A DNA stretch of 64,000 bases from Cupriavidus necator (GCA_022041995.1 CP074390.1:2108001-2172000); one strand, 5' to 3'; numbered from the stretch's first letter, positions 9,534 to 18,095 are shown. The notes: generated from the sequence alone by a model not told the origin. Numbers and translations are program-made.

Positions 9534-10335
9534 CTTTCCCATCCAATACAACTGGCATATTAAGTTGCAATGAATGCAAAAGTGAGACAGTGATAATTTT
9601 ATACCATGCGCAGTATCGGAACGTATCTTGCGATAATTGGGTGGATATCGATAACCTTCGAGAAATGATTTTTGTTATCTCATTCAGCGTAATGGCGGAG
9701 TCGTAGGCCTCATGAAATGCGCTGACGTAGTGTTTTATTTCGGCAATTGGGGTATATCGATTTAAAAACCACGCTCTCATGAACGTCAGCGTATCGAGAA
9801 CGGTTGAGTCTTTTGATGGGTCGAATAACGATGTGTCGACTACCCACCATGGAATACCATTTTTGCTGCACCATTCGTATTCAACAGCAAGCCGACGCTT
9901 CACATCGGGATCGTCACGATCTTTCTTGGTTTTTATACTATGGGCGCTGTACAATTTTCCAGATGATGATTGCCGGGTAATCACGAAATCGATCGTGATT
10001 GGCTCTGGATATATGCCTCGATTAGGGTGACGCGCGCCGTACTTGACGCAAAGTGCTTCGGTTGCACTTATATCTAGGATCGGCCACTGCTCTTGAATGT
10101 CAACGACGTCTGAATCGCGCTCGCGAATGTAGAAGTATGCGACCTCTAATAAAGAGAGCAGATGGTATTTTCGACGGATGAGAATGCCGGGAGTAACCGT
10201 AGAACTACCCTTGGACGGCACCTCTGGCACTGTCAGCCATGGCTTGTAGGCAACACCTGAGCCTACCCCACGGTGCTGCTTGATGCGCGTTCTCAGGTAT
10301 GGGGGATAGCGGTTGGGATCGTCAGACCACTCCAT
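9526..10335 (-). CDS. tnsA: TnsA-like endonuclease
   Basis: A 269-residue protein closely patterned on Tn7 TnsA, including the N-terminal GVAYKPWLTVPEVPSKG stretch. The restriction-endonuclease-fold residues are present: E64 (LLSLLEVAYF), D116 (ITIDFVI) and K135 (HSIKTK). Tn7 has Gln two residues before the lysine; here the position is Ser. TnsA makes the 5'-end cuts that let Tn7 elements move by cut-and-paste, so this element should not leave cointegrates. The C-terminal half should contact TnsC. The ribosome site is weak, and the gene lies at most about 65 bp from host sequence. Confidence 0.9.
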   Translation of the reverse strand: MEWSDDPNRYPPYLRTRIKQHRGVGSGVAYKPWLTVPEVPSKGSSTVTPGILIRRKYHLLSLLEVAYFYIRERDSDVVDIQEQWPILDISATEALCVKYGARHPNRGIYPEPITIDFVITRQSSSGKLYSAHSIKTKKDRDDPDVKRRLAVEYEWCSKNGIPWWVVDTSLFDPSKDSTVLDTLTFMRAWFLNRYTPIAEIKHYVSAFHEAYDSAITLNEITKIISRRLSISTQLSQDTFRYCAWYKIITVSLLHSLQLNMPVVLDGKDV

Positions 10336-10401
10336 CCCTCAATACTAGGCCATTTGTGCAAATTCTCCCTAACTTTAGTCAGCCCAAGAGGGGCATGCAA
10401 A
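10336..10401. other. Putative right-end region of the Tn7-like element
   Basis: This short AT-richer stretch lies between the tnsA start and the host terminator and must contain the transposon right end if the element is intact. No ACA (the complement of the usual TGT terminus) occurs between 10336 and 10474, and no repeated TnsB-site-like motif is visible. The exact end and target duplication therefore cannot be fixed from this sequence. Confidence 0.4.
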
Positions 10402-10422
10402 ACGCCCGGCAGGGCCGGGCGT
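10402..10422 (-). terminator. Rho-independent terminator of the small membrane-peptide gene
   Basis: A perfect inverted repeat, ACGCCCGGC / GCCGGGCGT with a 3-nt loop, is followed on the minus strand by TTTT. It lies 53 bp past the stop codon of the 24-codon gene at 10476-10550, which reads towards it. Confidence 0.85.
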
Positions 10423-10475
10423 CTCAGTGTGGTGCGGGGTGGCGGCAGGGCCAGTGCCGCGGCCCAGCGTGCGGG

Positions 10476-10550
10476 TCAGTGGACGAACAGCCAGATCAGG
10501 ATCAGGACGAAGGCCGGGACACCAAGCAGCCAGGCGAGGATGTAGGGCAT
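10476..10550 (-). CDS. 24-residue single-pass membrane peptide
   Basis: A tiny gene of unknown function. The peptide starts MPYILAWLLGVPAFVLILIW and ends in four more residues, making one hydrophobic segment that would span the inner membrane. Reality is supported by a strong ribosome site (AGGAGCAACACC then ATG) and by a rho-independent terminator 53 bp downstream. It is divergent from the mgtC-like gene. Its 3' end points at the Tn7-like element. I do not recognise a named family. Confidence 0.7.
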   Translation of the reverse strand: MPYILAWLLGVPAFVLILIWLFVH

Positions 10551-10749
10551 GGTGTTGCTCCTGTTGAAGACGCGTATTGGTGCTTCCAATATAGGAACGC
10601 GGCAATGCCGGGACTGTCGGGGAGCTTCCGCTTGCCATGTAGGACACTGCCGCACGCGCCGGGCCGCCTGCGCGATGTGGCGCCGGCGCCTTGCCGCCGG
10701 GCGTCCCGTGCTACGCTCAGGCGTGCACCAAAGCATCCGGAGGCGAGCC

Positions 10750-11217
10750 ATGGAGGGGGTCTGGTCCGAAATTTACGGTGCCTTGCGCGCCGAGTTCGCC
10801 GATGTGCCGGACGCTGGCGAGGCCACCCGCATCCTGGCGCGACTGTTCATGGCGATGCTGCTGGGCGGCCTGATCGGCTATCAGCGCCAGGCCTCCGGCA
10901 AGGCAGCGGGGCTGCGCACCCATATGCTGGTGGCGCTGGGCTCGGCGCTGTTCGTGCTGGTGCCGCTGCAGGCCGGGGTGCCGCTGGGCGACATAAGCCG
11001 CGTGCTGCAGGGGCTGATTGCCGGCATCGGCTTCCTTGGCGCCGGCGCGATCCTGAAGCACAGCGACGAAGCCCACATCCAGGGCCTGACCACCGCGGCC
11101 AGCATCTGGATGGTCGCCGCCATCGGCGTGGCTGCCGGCCTGGGGCGCCCTGTCACCGCGGTGATCGCCACCGTCTTCACGCTGGTCATCCTGCAGATCC
11201 TGCTGCGCTGGGAATAG
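10750..11217 (+). CDS. MgtC/SapB-family inner-membrane protein
   Basis: A 155-residue protein with four hydrophobic segments and the MgtC/SapB hallmarks: RLFMAMLLGGLIGYQRQ near the N-terminus, AAGLRTHMLVALGSALF, and the GIGFLGAGAI stretch. Members are linked to low-Mg2+ survival or to control of ATP synthase and ion transport. The protein is shorter than virulence-type MgtC (about 230 residues) because it lacks the soluble C-terminal domain, which is common in SapB-type members. The start follows GGAGGCGAGCC. It appears to be transcribed alone. Confidence 0.9.
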   Translation: MEGVWSEIYGALRAEFADVPDAGEATRILARLFMAMLLGGLIGYQRQASGKAAGLRTHMLVALGSALFVLVPLQAGVPLGDISRVLQGLIAGIGFLGAGAILKHSDEAHIQGLTTAASIWMVAAIGVAAGLGRPVTAVIATVFTLVILQILLRWE

Positions 11218-11414
11218 CGCGCCGGTGCCTGGCGCATGCGGCACCCCCGCCGCCCCGGCGTGCGCCGGTCTGTTCGCTTGCCCGCCAATTTCCGCCATTT
11301 GCCGCCGCAATGCGCGCCAGCGCACGCAGCCAGCGCGCCGCGCGGCCTATGCTGTGGCACAGGTTGCGCCGCGATTTAATGACGCAGCCGCGGCAGAGCA
11401 GGGGGGAGGTTGGC

Positions 11415-11921
11415 ATGAAATCATCGATCCGTGACGACGCGGCGCTGGCCGCATTCGTGGGGCCGCGCTATGCGTACTACAGCCAGCGCTGGTCCCTGGC
11501 CGAGGCGCGCGGCGGCATGTCGTGGAACTGGGCGGCGTGCCTGCTGGGACCGTTCTGGATGGCCTACCGGCGCATGTACTGGCAGGTGGGGGTCTATGCC
11601 CTGATCGTCTGCGCCGAGCCGGTGCTGCACGCGCTGTTCGGGCTGAAGATGCCGCTGGCAGTCCGGCCAATGCTGTATGCCATGGCGCTGTTGCTCGGCA
11701 TGTATGGCAACCAGGTCTACCGCTGGCATGCCGAGGCGACCATCCGGCACCTGCGCGAGTACCATTTTTCACCGGAACTGGTGTACGACTCGCTGGCGCG
11801 CTGTGGCCGCACAAGTTGGCCCGGTGTGTTCGCCATGGGCCTGCTGCTGGTGGTGATGGCGGTGTCGCTGAGCCCGCTGGCGGGGCTGGTGGTGCAGGGC
11901 GGCGGGCTGGCCGCCGGCTGA
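11415..11921 (+). CDS. DUF2628-family membrane protein
   Basis: A 168-residue protein whose central segment SWNWAACLLGPFWMAYRRMYW is typical of DUF2628 proteins, followed by two or three hydrophobic helices (about residues 55-75, 80-97 and 135-160). The function is unknown; it is probably in the inner membrane with a soluble N-terminus. A GGGGAGG ribosome site precedes ATG 11415. Its stop is 21 bp from the converging lysR gene, and no hairpin separates them. Confidence 0.8.
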   Translation: MKSSIRDDAALAAFVGPRYAYYSQRWSLAEARGGMSWNWAACLLGPFWMAYRRMYWQVGVYALIVCAEPVLHALFGLKMPLAVRPMLYAMALLLGMYGNQVYRWHAEATIRHLREYHFSPELVYDSLARCGRTSWPGVFAMGLLLVVMAVSLSPLAGLVVQGGGLAAG

Positions 11922-11942
11922 ACGGTCGACGGCTTACCCGAC

Positions 11943-12845
11943 TTACACCGGCTCGCGCGCCGCGTCGACCAGGTACTGGATCAGCGCTTCGGCAAACTGG
12001 GGCAGTTCGCGCCCCGGGCGGCGCACCAGGCGCAGCTCGCGCTTGGCCCATTCGTCTTCCAGCTGGATAAAGCGCAGCACCTTGCGGCTGGCGTAGCGGC
12101 GCGCGCAGCTGTTGGGCACGATGGCGATGCCCGCGCCGGCCTCGACCATGCGGCATACGGCATCGAAGCTGCCCACCTGGATGCGCAGGCTGATGCGCTT
12201 GCCCATGCCGCCGGCGATGCGGTCCAGGAAGGACTGGATCGCGCTGAACTGGTTCAGGCCGACAAAGCGGCAGGTATCGAGCAGGTCGGCGAAATGCAGC
12301 CGCTTGAAGGCCGGCAGCGGGTGGTTGACCGGTGCGATCACGATCAGCTCATCGCTGCACAGGTGCATCGCGTCCAGGTCCTGGGTGGCGACTTCACCGG
12401 CCACGATGCCCAGGTCGGCGGCGCCGGCGCTGATGGCCGAGACGATTTCCTGCGACAGGTGCTCTTCCAGCTCGATGTCCACGTCCGGGTTCTCGCTCAG
12501 GAAGCGCGATACGCCGGTGGCCAGGAACGAGTTGGTGGCGGTGGTGTTGGCCAGCAGCCGCACGCGGCCTTTGACCCCCTTGGCATAGGGCCGCAGGTCG
12601 GCGTGCAGGCATTCCAGTTCGCGGAAGACCTCGCGCGCGTGGCGCAGCAGCGCATCGCCCGCCGGCGTCAGGCGCACGCCCTTGACCTGGCGGATCAGCA
12701 ATTGTGTCTGGAACGCCTCTTCCAGCTGCTTGATCCGGGTGCTGGCCGCGGGCAGCGACAGGAAGCTGCGTTCGGCCGCGCGGGTCAGGTTCTCCGTCTC
12801 GCCAACATTCAGGAAGAGGCGGAGGTCGGTCAGGTCGTAATGCAT
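11943..12845 (-). CDS. LysR-family transcriptional regulator
   Basis: A 300-residue protein with the N-terminal winged helix (DLRLFLNVGETENLTRAAERSFLS, about residues 7-30) and a periplasmic-binding-like effector domain (about 90-300). It is transcribed divergently from the SDR/CaiB genes at 13035, so it probably controls that module in response to a pathway intermediate (inference). The effector is not predictable from sequence. Confidence 0.92.
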   Translation of the reverse strand: MHYDLTDLRLFLNVGETENLTRAAERSFLSLPAASTRIKQLEEAFQTQLLIRQVKGVRLTPAGDALLRHAREVFRELECLHADLRPYAKGVKGRVRLLANTTATNSFLATGVSRFLSENPDVDIELEEHLSQEIVSAISAGAADLGIVAGEVATQDLDAMHLCSDELIVIAPVNHPLPAFKRLHFADLLDTCRFVGLNQFSAIQSFLDRIAGGMGKRISLRIQVGSFDAVCRMVEAGAGIAIVPNSCARRYASRKVLRFIQLEDEWAKRELRLVRRPGRELPQFAEALIQYLVDAAREPV

Positions 12846-13034
12846 GGGCTTCCGTCAGGCCAAAGGCCAGTTTTGTGATTCGTGAATTCCAAAGTCTCGG
12901 CCGTCAATTTATCGTATCCACTGCTGCGTGGACATCCGGATTGACCGCATCGGCGGGCGATGCCCGCGGCGCAGGGGTGTTTCGCCGGATTTGCGGTCGG
13001 TGACCGCACAAAAAGTATTCAGAGGAGCAACGCA
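12846..13034. promoter_or_regulatory. Divergent promoter region, lysR / SDR module
   Basis: This 189-bp region separates the divergent lysR gene and the SDR-CaiB operon. An imperfect dyad, GTGATTCGTGAATTCC (12875-12890), lies in a locally AT-rich patch near the lysR start, the usual place for a LysR site. The ribosome site AGAGGAG precedes the SDR ATG. No clear -35/-10 pair was assigned. Confidence 0.45.
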
Positions 13035-13949
13035 ATGAGCGGTTTGATGGCAGGCAAGGTCGCGCTGGTGACGGGCGCAGGTGGTGGAATCGGGCGCGGC
13101 ATCGCGCTGGCGCTGGCCGCCGCCGGCGCCAGGGTGGTGGTCAATGACCTCGGCGTGTCGATGACCGGCGAGGGCGGCGACGCGGGCCCCGCTCAGCGCG
13201 TGGTGGAGGAAATCCGTGCCGCCGGCGGCGAGGCCGTGGCCAATACCGACAGCGTGTCGACCTGGAACGGCGCCAATGCCATCGTGCAATGCGCGCTGGA
13301 CAACTTCGGCCGCATCGACGCCGTGGTCAACAATGCCGGCAACCTGCGCGACCGCATGTTCTTCAAGATGAATGAAGAAGAATGGCGCTCGGTGATCGAC
13401 GTGCACCTGCACGGCACCTTCTTCGTCAGCCGCGCCGCGGCCAGCTACTTCAAGGACCAGGAGAGCGGCGCCTACGTGCACATGACCTCCACCTCCGGCC
13501 TGATCGGCAACCTGGGCCAGGCCAACTACTCGGCGGCCAAGCTGGGCATTGCCGCGCTGTCCAAGTCGATCGCGCTGGACATGCAGCGCTTCAACGTGCG
13601 CTCGAACTGCATCGCGCCGTTCGCCTGGAGCCGCATGACCAGTTCGATCCCGGCCGAAACGCCGGAAGAGAAGGCACGCGTGGCCAAGCTGCAGAAGATG
13701 GAAGCCGGCAAGATCGCGCCGGTGGCGGTCTACCTTGCCAGCCCGGCCGCCAGCGAAGTCAACGGCCAGATCTTCGCGGTGCGCGCCAACGAGATCATCC
13801 TGATGAGCCAGCCGCGCCCGGTGCGCTCGGTGCATATGAGCGAGGGCTGGACTCCTGAAACGGTGGGCGAGATCGCCATGCCGGCCATGCGCAACAGCTT
13901 CTTCAAGCTGGAGCGCTCCCCCGACGTGATCAGCTGGGATCCGATCTGA
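13035..13949 (+). CDS. SDR-family oxidoreductase, 3-hydroxyacyl-CoA dehydrogenase type
   Basis: A 304-residue short-chain dehydrogenase. The cofactor motif is TGAGGGIGRG (residues 13-22), followed by NNAG and the catalytic Ser/Tyr/Lys set (HMTSTSG and YSAAK). The insert VVVNDLGVSMTGEGGDAGPA resembles the dehydrogenase domain of multifunctional beta-oxidation enzymes (HSD17B4/FOX2), so a 3-hydroxyacyl-CoA substrate is likely (inference). The extra 40 C-terminal residues are unassigned. It is first in an operon and its stop overlaps the next start (TGATG). Confidence 0.88.
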   Translation: MSGLMAGKVALVTGAGGGIGRGIALALAAAGARVVVNDLGVSMTGEGGDAGPAQRVVEEIRAAGGEAVANTDSVSTWNGANAIVQCALDNFGRIDAVVNNAGNLRDRMFFKMNEEEWRSVIDVHLHGTFFVSRAAASYFKDQESGAYVHMTSTSGLIGNLGQANYSAAKLGIAALSKSIALDMQRFNVRSNCIAPFAWSRMTSSIPAETPEEKARVAKLQKMEAGKIAPVAVYLASPAASEVNGQIFAVRANEIILMSQPRPVRSVHMSEGWTPETVGEIAMPAMRNSFFKLERSPDVISWDPI

Positions 13950-15192
13950 TGGCGGGCAGCCAGGCCCCGACGCACGGCGCGCTTGCCGGCGTGCGGGTGC
14001 TCGACCTGTCGCGCATCCTGGCCGGCCCTTGGTGCGCGCAGAACCTGGCGGACCTGGGCGCCGAGGTCATCAAGGTGGAGCGGCCCGGCGCGGGCGACGA
14101 CACCCGTTCGTGGGGGCCGCCCTGGCTGCCTGGCGCGGACGGGCAGCCCTCGCGCGATGCCACCTACTTTGCCGGCGCCAACCGCGGCAAGCAGTCGGTG
14201 ACGCTGGACATCGCCAGCCCGCAGGGACAGGAGATCGTGCGCGAGCTGGCCGCGAAGTCGCAGATCGTGCTGGAGAACTACAAGGTCGGCGACCTGAAGC
14301 GCTACGGGCTGGACTATGAAAGCCTCAAGGCAATCAACCCGTCCATCGTCTATTGCTCGATCACGGGCTACGGCCAGACCGGGCCGAGCGCGCACAAGCC
14401 CGGCTATGACTTCATCTTCCAGGGCCTGGGCGGCCTGATGAGCGTCACCGGCGAGCGCGACGACCTGCCCGGGGCGGGCCACAGAAGGTGGGCGTGGCGG
14501 TGGTCGACATGCTTACCGGCATGTACGCCACTGTGGCCGTGCTGGCCGCCTTGCGCCATGCCGAACGCACCGGCGAGGGCCAGCATATCGACATGGCGCT
14601 GCTCGACGCGGTGGTGGCGGTCGGCGCCACGCCGATCATCGCCCAGCGCGTGACCGGCAAGGCCATGCCGCGCTACGGCAATGCGCACGCCAATATGGTG
14701 CCCTACCATGTGTTCGCCACCGCCGACGGCTACATGATCGTGGCGGCCGGCAACGACGGGCAGTGGCAGGCGTATTGCCGCGGCGTCGAGCGTCCCGACC
14801 TGGCCGCCGACGAGCGCTTTGCCACCGGCCCCGGCCGCATCATCCATCGCGACACGCTGGTGCCGCTGCTTGAGGCGCATATGCGCACGCGGCCGACGGC
14901 GCACTGGGTGCAGGCGCTGGAAGCGCAGGGCATCCCGTGCGGGCCAATCAACGACTACGGGCAGGTGCTGGACGACCCGCAGGTGCGGCATCGCGAGCTG
15001 CAGGTCGACCTGGTGCGCGACGATGGCAGCCTGTGCCCGACCGTCAAGAGCCCGCTGCGGCTGTCGGCGACCCCGGTGCAATACGATGCGCCGCCGCCCA
15101 GGCTGGGCGAGCATACCGCGCACGTGCTGGAAACGGTGCTGGGTTTGTCGGCCGAGCGCATCACCAGGCTGCGCGAGCAAGGCGTGGTCTGA
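13949..15192 (+). pseudogene. CaiB/BaiF CoA-transferase with a single frameshift
   Basis: The two halves together make a normal-length (about 414-residue) family III CoA-transferase, but the frame breaks near 14470-14476. The N-terminal half (VRVLDLSRILAGPWCAQNLA to GERDDLPG) runs in the frame of 13949; the rest (GPQKVGVAVVDMLTGMYATV to the stop at 15192) is one frame over. The break is at CCCGGGGCGGGCCA, and one extra base would restore LPGGGPQKVGV. This is either a real inactivating mutation or a one-base sequencing error in a G run. Family enzymes move CoA between acids. The gene overlaps the SDR stop by 1 nt. Confidence 0.85.
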
Positions 15193-15344
15193 CGTGGCTG
15201 GTGCCTGGCGGGGAACTGCCGGGCACCGGTGGTCAATTCACCTGGTCCGGGCCGACAGGCACCGTCACAAAGTCTCCCCATCGCCTCCCCCATCGCCTAG
15301 GCTGTCTGGATAGCGGTCGCAAAGCCGGCTCCGAGGAGACAGCC

Positions 15345-15551
15345 ATGAATGAAGAAACCTTCAACCTCAGCATCCGCAAGTTCCTGAAGGTGGTTGGCGT
15401 CAGTTCCCAGCGCGAGATCGAGCAGGCGATTGCGAAGGCACTGGCCGACGGCACCATTGCCGGCACCGAGCACTTGCCGGTGTCGATGACCCTGGAACTG
15501 GCGGGCGTCAAGCTCCAGGCGCGCTTCGAGGGTGAAATCCAGCTTGAGTAA
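15345..15551 (+). CDS. DUF6494-family small protein
   Basis: A 68-residue protein starting MNEETFNLSIRKFLKVVGV and ending EGEIQLE, matching the small DUF6494 family of proteobacteria as I remember it. The function is unknown. The sequence suggests a helical first half (SQREIEQAIAKALADG) and a beta-rich second half. It has a good ribosome site (CCGAGGAGACAGCC). It is separated by 150 bp from the CaiB gene and is not obviously part of that operon. Confidence 0.75.
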   Translation: MNEETFNLSIRKFLKVVGVSSQREIEQAIAKALADGTIAGTEHLPVSMTLELAGVKLQARFEGEIQLE

Positions 15552-15565
15552 GCGTGCCATACCGG

Positions 15566-16750
15566 CTACGCAACCGGCGCAGTCTCTCCCCGCATCCCCC
15601 GCATCCGGTATTCCCCCGGCGCCACACCCGTCCACTTTTTGAACGCCCGGTGGAACGTGCTCGGTTCCGAGAACCCGAGCCGCAGCGCCACGTCCTGCAG
15701 CGTCATGCCGGGGCGCTCCATCATGCCGATGGCCACGTCGCGGCGCAGGCTGTCCTTGATGCTCTGGTAGCCGCTGCCCTCGTCGCGCAGCCGGCGGCGC
15801 AGCGTCTGGGGCGTAAGCCGCAGCATCTGCGCCATCTGTTCCAGCGACGGCAGTTCGTCATCCAGATGGGAGCGCAAGTGCTGCCGGATACGCTCGGCCA
15901 GGCAGCTGTTGTCGCGGTAGCGGATCAGCAGGTTGCGCGGCGTCTCGCGCAGGAACTCGCGCAGGCTGGCGGCGTCCTGCATCACCGGCAGGCGCAGGCT
16001 GGCGGCATCGAAATGCAGCACGGAGACGGGCTGGCCGTAATGCACGGCGGTCTTGAAGACGCGCTCGGTCTCCGGGCCGCCCTGTGACGGCGCGGCGCTC
16101 AGGTCGACCCGCGCCAGCGGGATATGGCCGGCGACCAGCCAGCTGAGCAGCGCGTAAGCATGGAACACGAAAGTCGATTCGGCAAAGCTGCGGCAGGCCG
16201 AGGCCGGCGTGCGCGGATGCAGCACCACGGAGGCGGTCTTGCCGTCGGCGCTGACATGCAGGCGTGGCGCAAAGGCATCGATATGCAGCCGGTACAGGCG
16301 CAGCCCCGCGCGGATGGCGTCTTCCAGCGTGGCGCAATGGATCAGGTTGCGGCACGCCTGCGCAAACACGCCCGGGGTCACGGGCCGGTCCAGCAGGCCC
16401 CACAGTTCATCGCGCATGACGCGGCGCAGCGTGCGGATCAGCGCCGCGTACTGACCCTGGGTGACGCGCGCATGGGGCGAGGCCAGCAGCGCCGGTGAAA
16501 TTCCGGCCCGGCGCAGCAGCGCGGCAATGTCGTGGCCCAGCCGGCGCGGGCCCAGCAGGATGTGATCCACATGCTGGATCGCAATGGTGTGGCGCGCCGA
16601 GGCCTGTGGCGCGGCTTGCGCCGGGGTGGCCAGGGCATCGGCACAGCCGGCGGCATGGCCATGCACGAGCGCCGGCGGCAGTGTGCTGCCGGAGAGGTGC
16701 AGTTTGCCCGGCACGGGCGGGCGCAGCGATGACAGGACAGCGGTATGCAT
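15566..16750 (-). CDS. AraC-family transcriptional regulator
   Basis: A 394-residue regulator. An N-terminal arabinose-binding-like domain of the OruR/ArgR-type subgroup (about residues 60-240) is followed by a C-terminal double helix-turn-helix (about 285-385: LPSLEQMAQMLRLTPQTLRRRLRDEG and LQDVALRLGFSEPSTFHRAFKKWTG). ATG 16750 is preferred because GATGAGGAG lies just before it; a longer frame upstream has no such site. It is divergent from the Bug/acyl-CoA synthetase genes at 17069, which it probably controls (inference). Confidence 0.9.
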   Translation of the reverse strand: MHTAVLSSLRPPVPGKLHLSGSTLPPALVHGHAAGCADALATPAQAAPQASARHTIAIQHVDHILLGPRRLGHDIAALLRRAGISPALLASPHARVTQGQYAALIRTLRRVMRDELWGLLDRPVTPGVFAQACRNLIHCATLEDAIRAGLRLYRLHIDAFAPRLHVSADGKTASVVLHPRTPASACRSFAESTFVFHAYALLSWLVAGHIPLARVDLSAAPSQGGPETERVFKTAVHYGQPVSVLHFDAASLRLPVMQDAASLREFLRETPRNLLIRYRDNSCLAERIRQHLRSHLDDELPSLEQMAQMLRLTPQTLRRRLRDEGSGYQSIKDSLRRDVAIGMMERPGMTLQDVALRLGFSEPSTFHRAFKKWTGVAPGEYRMRGMRGETAPVA

Positions 16751-17068
16751 GGGTCTCCTCATCACGGTGACGCGTCGGCGCCAGCACCGCGGAACGGCTG
16801 GTTCCGCGGGCGTTCCCGGACGTTTCGCCGCATCGTCCCGCCACCTTAGCAAGCCGCGACCGCACCGCACAATCGGGATTTGCCAAAGGCTGCCTTCCAT
16901 CTGAGCGATTCGGCCAATCATTTTGGCCTGTCTGGTCATTGTCCACGCACCGCAGCATCGCGCACTCTGCGGCTAATACCGATACAAGGCCGGCGCACCG
17001 GCCCGGACGGGACCAGAAACGGGGCAAAGACCCGTTCCCGCCTCAGAAAAAGACAATGGAGACAACAC
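16751..17068. promoter_or_regulatory. Divergent promoter region with palindrome, araC / Bug module
   Basis: This 318-bp region holds no gene. The inverted repeat GGCCAA-TCATT-TTGGCC lies at 16912-16928, and a partial direct repeat of its TCATT side (TCTGGTCATT) follows at 16931. AraC-family activators commonly bind such repeats, so this is a candidate operator. No convincing -35/-10 pair was assigned. Confidence 0.4.
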
Positions 17069-18061
17069 ATGCAGGCAGATCGTCGTAGTGCGTTGTGGCG
17101 CTTTGGGGCCGGGTTGCTGGCCGTGGCCGGGGTGCTGGGTGGGGGTGCCGCCTTCGCCCAGGGGCAGTTCCCGTCGAAGACGGTCCGGCTGGTCGTGCCA
17201 TACCCGGCCGGCGGCGCCACCGATGTGCTCGCGCGTGCCATTGCCGACGGGCTTGGCAAGGCCTGGTCGCGTCCGGTGGTGGTGGAGAACCGCCCCGGCG
17301 CGAGCAGCATGATCGGCTCCGAGGCCGTGGCCCGCGCCGAGCCTGACGGCCATACCGCATTGCTGACGATCACCACCCTCGTGCAGGCGCCCAGCCTGTA
17401 TGCGAAGCCGCCGGTGGACCCGGTCAAGGACTTTGCCGCGGTGTCGGAGCTGGGCACCACCAACCTGGTCTTTGCCGTGCACAACTCGGTGCCGGCCACC
17501 AGCCTGAAAGAATTCATCGAGCTCGTCCGCGCCAAGCCCAGGCAGTTCTCCTACGGCTCCTACGGCACCGGCTCAAGCGGCCATCTGTACGGCGAGATCT
17601 TCAAGGAGTCCGCCAAGCTGGACATGGTCCATGTGTCATACAAGGGTGAGGCACCGGAGCTGAACGACCTGCTGGGCGGGCAGGTGCCGGCCGCCATCAT
17701 CTCGGTGATGGGCGCCAAGCCGCACAACGCCTCGGGCCGCCTGCGCGCGCTGGCCGTGACCGGCGGCGGCCGCTCGCCGCAGTTGCCGGATGTGCCGACC
17801 TTCCGCGAAGCGGGCGTTGCCGGCATGGATGGGTTGGGATGGTTCGGCCTGTTCCTGCCTGCCGCCACGCCCCGGGCCATCGTCGACAAGTACTCGGCCG
17901 ACGTCAACCGCATCCTGTCCCAGCCGGACATTCGCAAGCGCATGAACGACATGGGCATCGTCCTGACCGGCAGCACGCCGGATGCGTTCGCGCAGACCGT
18001 CCAGGCTGACTACGCACGCTGGGGCAAGGTCATCCGCACCAACAACATCCGCCTGGACTGA
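17069..18061 (+). CDS. Bug-family periplasmic solute-binding protein
   Basis: A 330-residue tripartite-tricarboxylate-type (Bug) receptor. It has an N-terminal signal peptide (about 31 residues, cleavage after AAFA), the LVVPYPAGGATDVLAR segment that binds the ligand carboxylate, and the late SPQLPDVPTFREAG motif. Bug proteins bind carboxylates or amides in the periplasm and normally pass them to a TctAB-type transporter, but no membrane partner is encoded here. It is followed closely by an acyl-CoA synthetase, so the ligand may be the acid that enzyme activates (inference). Confidence 0.92.
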   Translation: MQADRRSALWRFGAGLLAVAGVLGGGAAFAQGQFPSKTVRLVVPYPAGGATDVLARAIADGLGKAWSRPVVVENRPGASSMIGSEAVARAEPDGHTALLTITTLVQAPSLYAKPPVDPVKDFAAVSELGTTNLVFAVHNSVPATSLKEFIELVRAKPRQFSYGSYGTGSSGHLYGEIFKESAKLDMVHVSYKGEAPELNDLLGGQVPAAIISVMGAKPHNASGRLRALAVTGGGRSPQLPDVPTFREAGVAGMDGLGWFGLFLPAATPRAIVDKYSADVNRILSQPDIRKRMNDMGIVLTGSTPDAFAQTVQADYARWGKVIRTNNIRLD

Positions 18062-18095
18062 GTTCTTCCCGACTGACCCGTATCGATTGCTGCAA

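Larger units (their letters stand above)
2340..10335 (-). mobile_element. Tn7-like transposition module tnsA-tnsB-tnsC-tniQ-tnsD
   Basis: Five genes, all on the minus strand and in canonical Tn7 order, encode an endonuclease-like TnsA, a DDE transposase TnsB, an AAA+ regulator TnsC and two TniQ/TnsD-type target-selection proteins. tnsA and tnsB overlap, and tnsB and tnsC overlap by ATGA. The block is AT-richer than the flanking chromosome. The coordinates cover the genes only. The right end should lie between 10336 and about 10400, and the left end was not identified. All five reading frames are intact. No tnsE and no CRISPR or cas genes are visible. Confidence 0.9.

Noticed and set aside
1..10400. 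CRISPR array or cas genes linked to the Tn7-like module
   Set aside because: No regularly spaced direct repeats or Cas-like proteins are visible; cargo outside the window cannot be judged.
10402..10560. glmS-type attTn7 site
   Set aside because: No glmS coding sequence or its conserved 3' end is present next to the tnsA side.
10299..11921. 540-codon open frame covering the mgtC region
   Set aside because: The MgtC-like gene uses another frame (10750-11217); only the part from 11415 is a supported gene.
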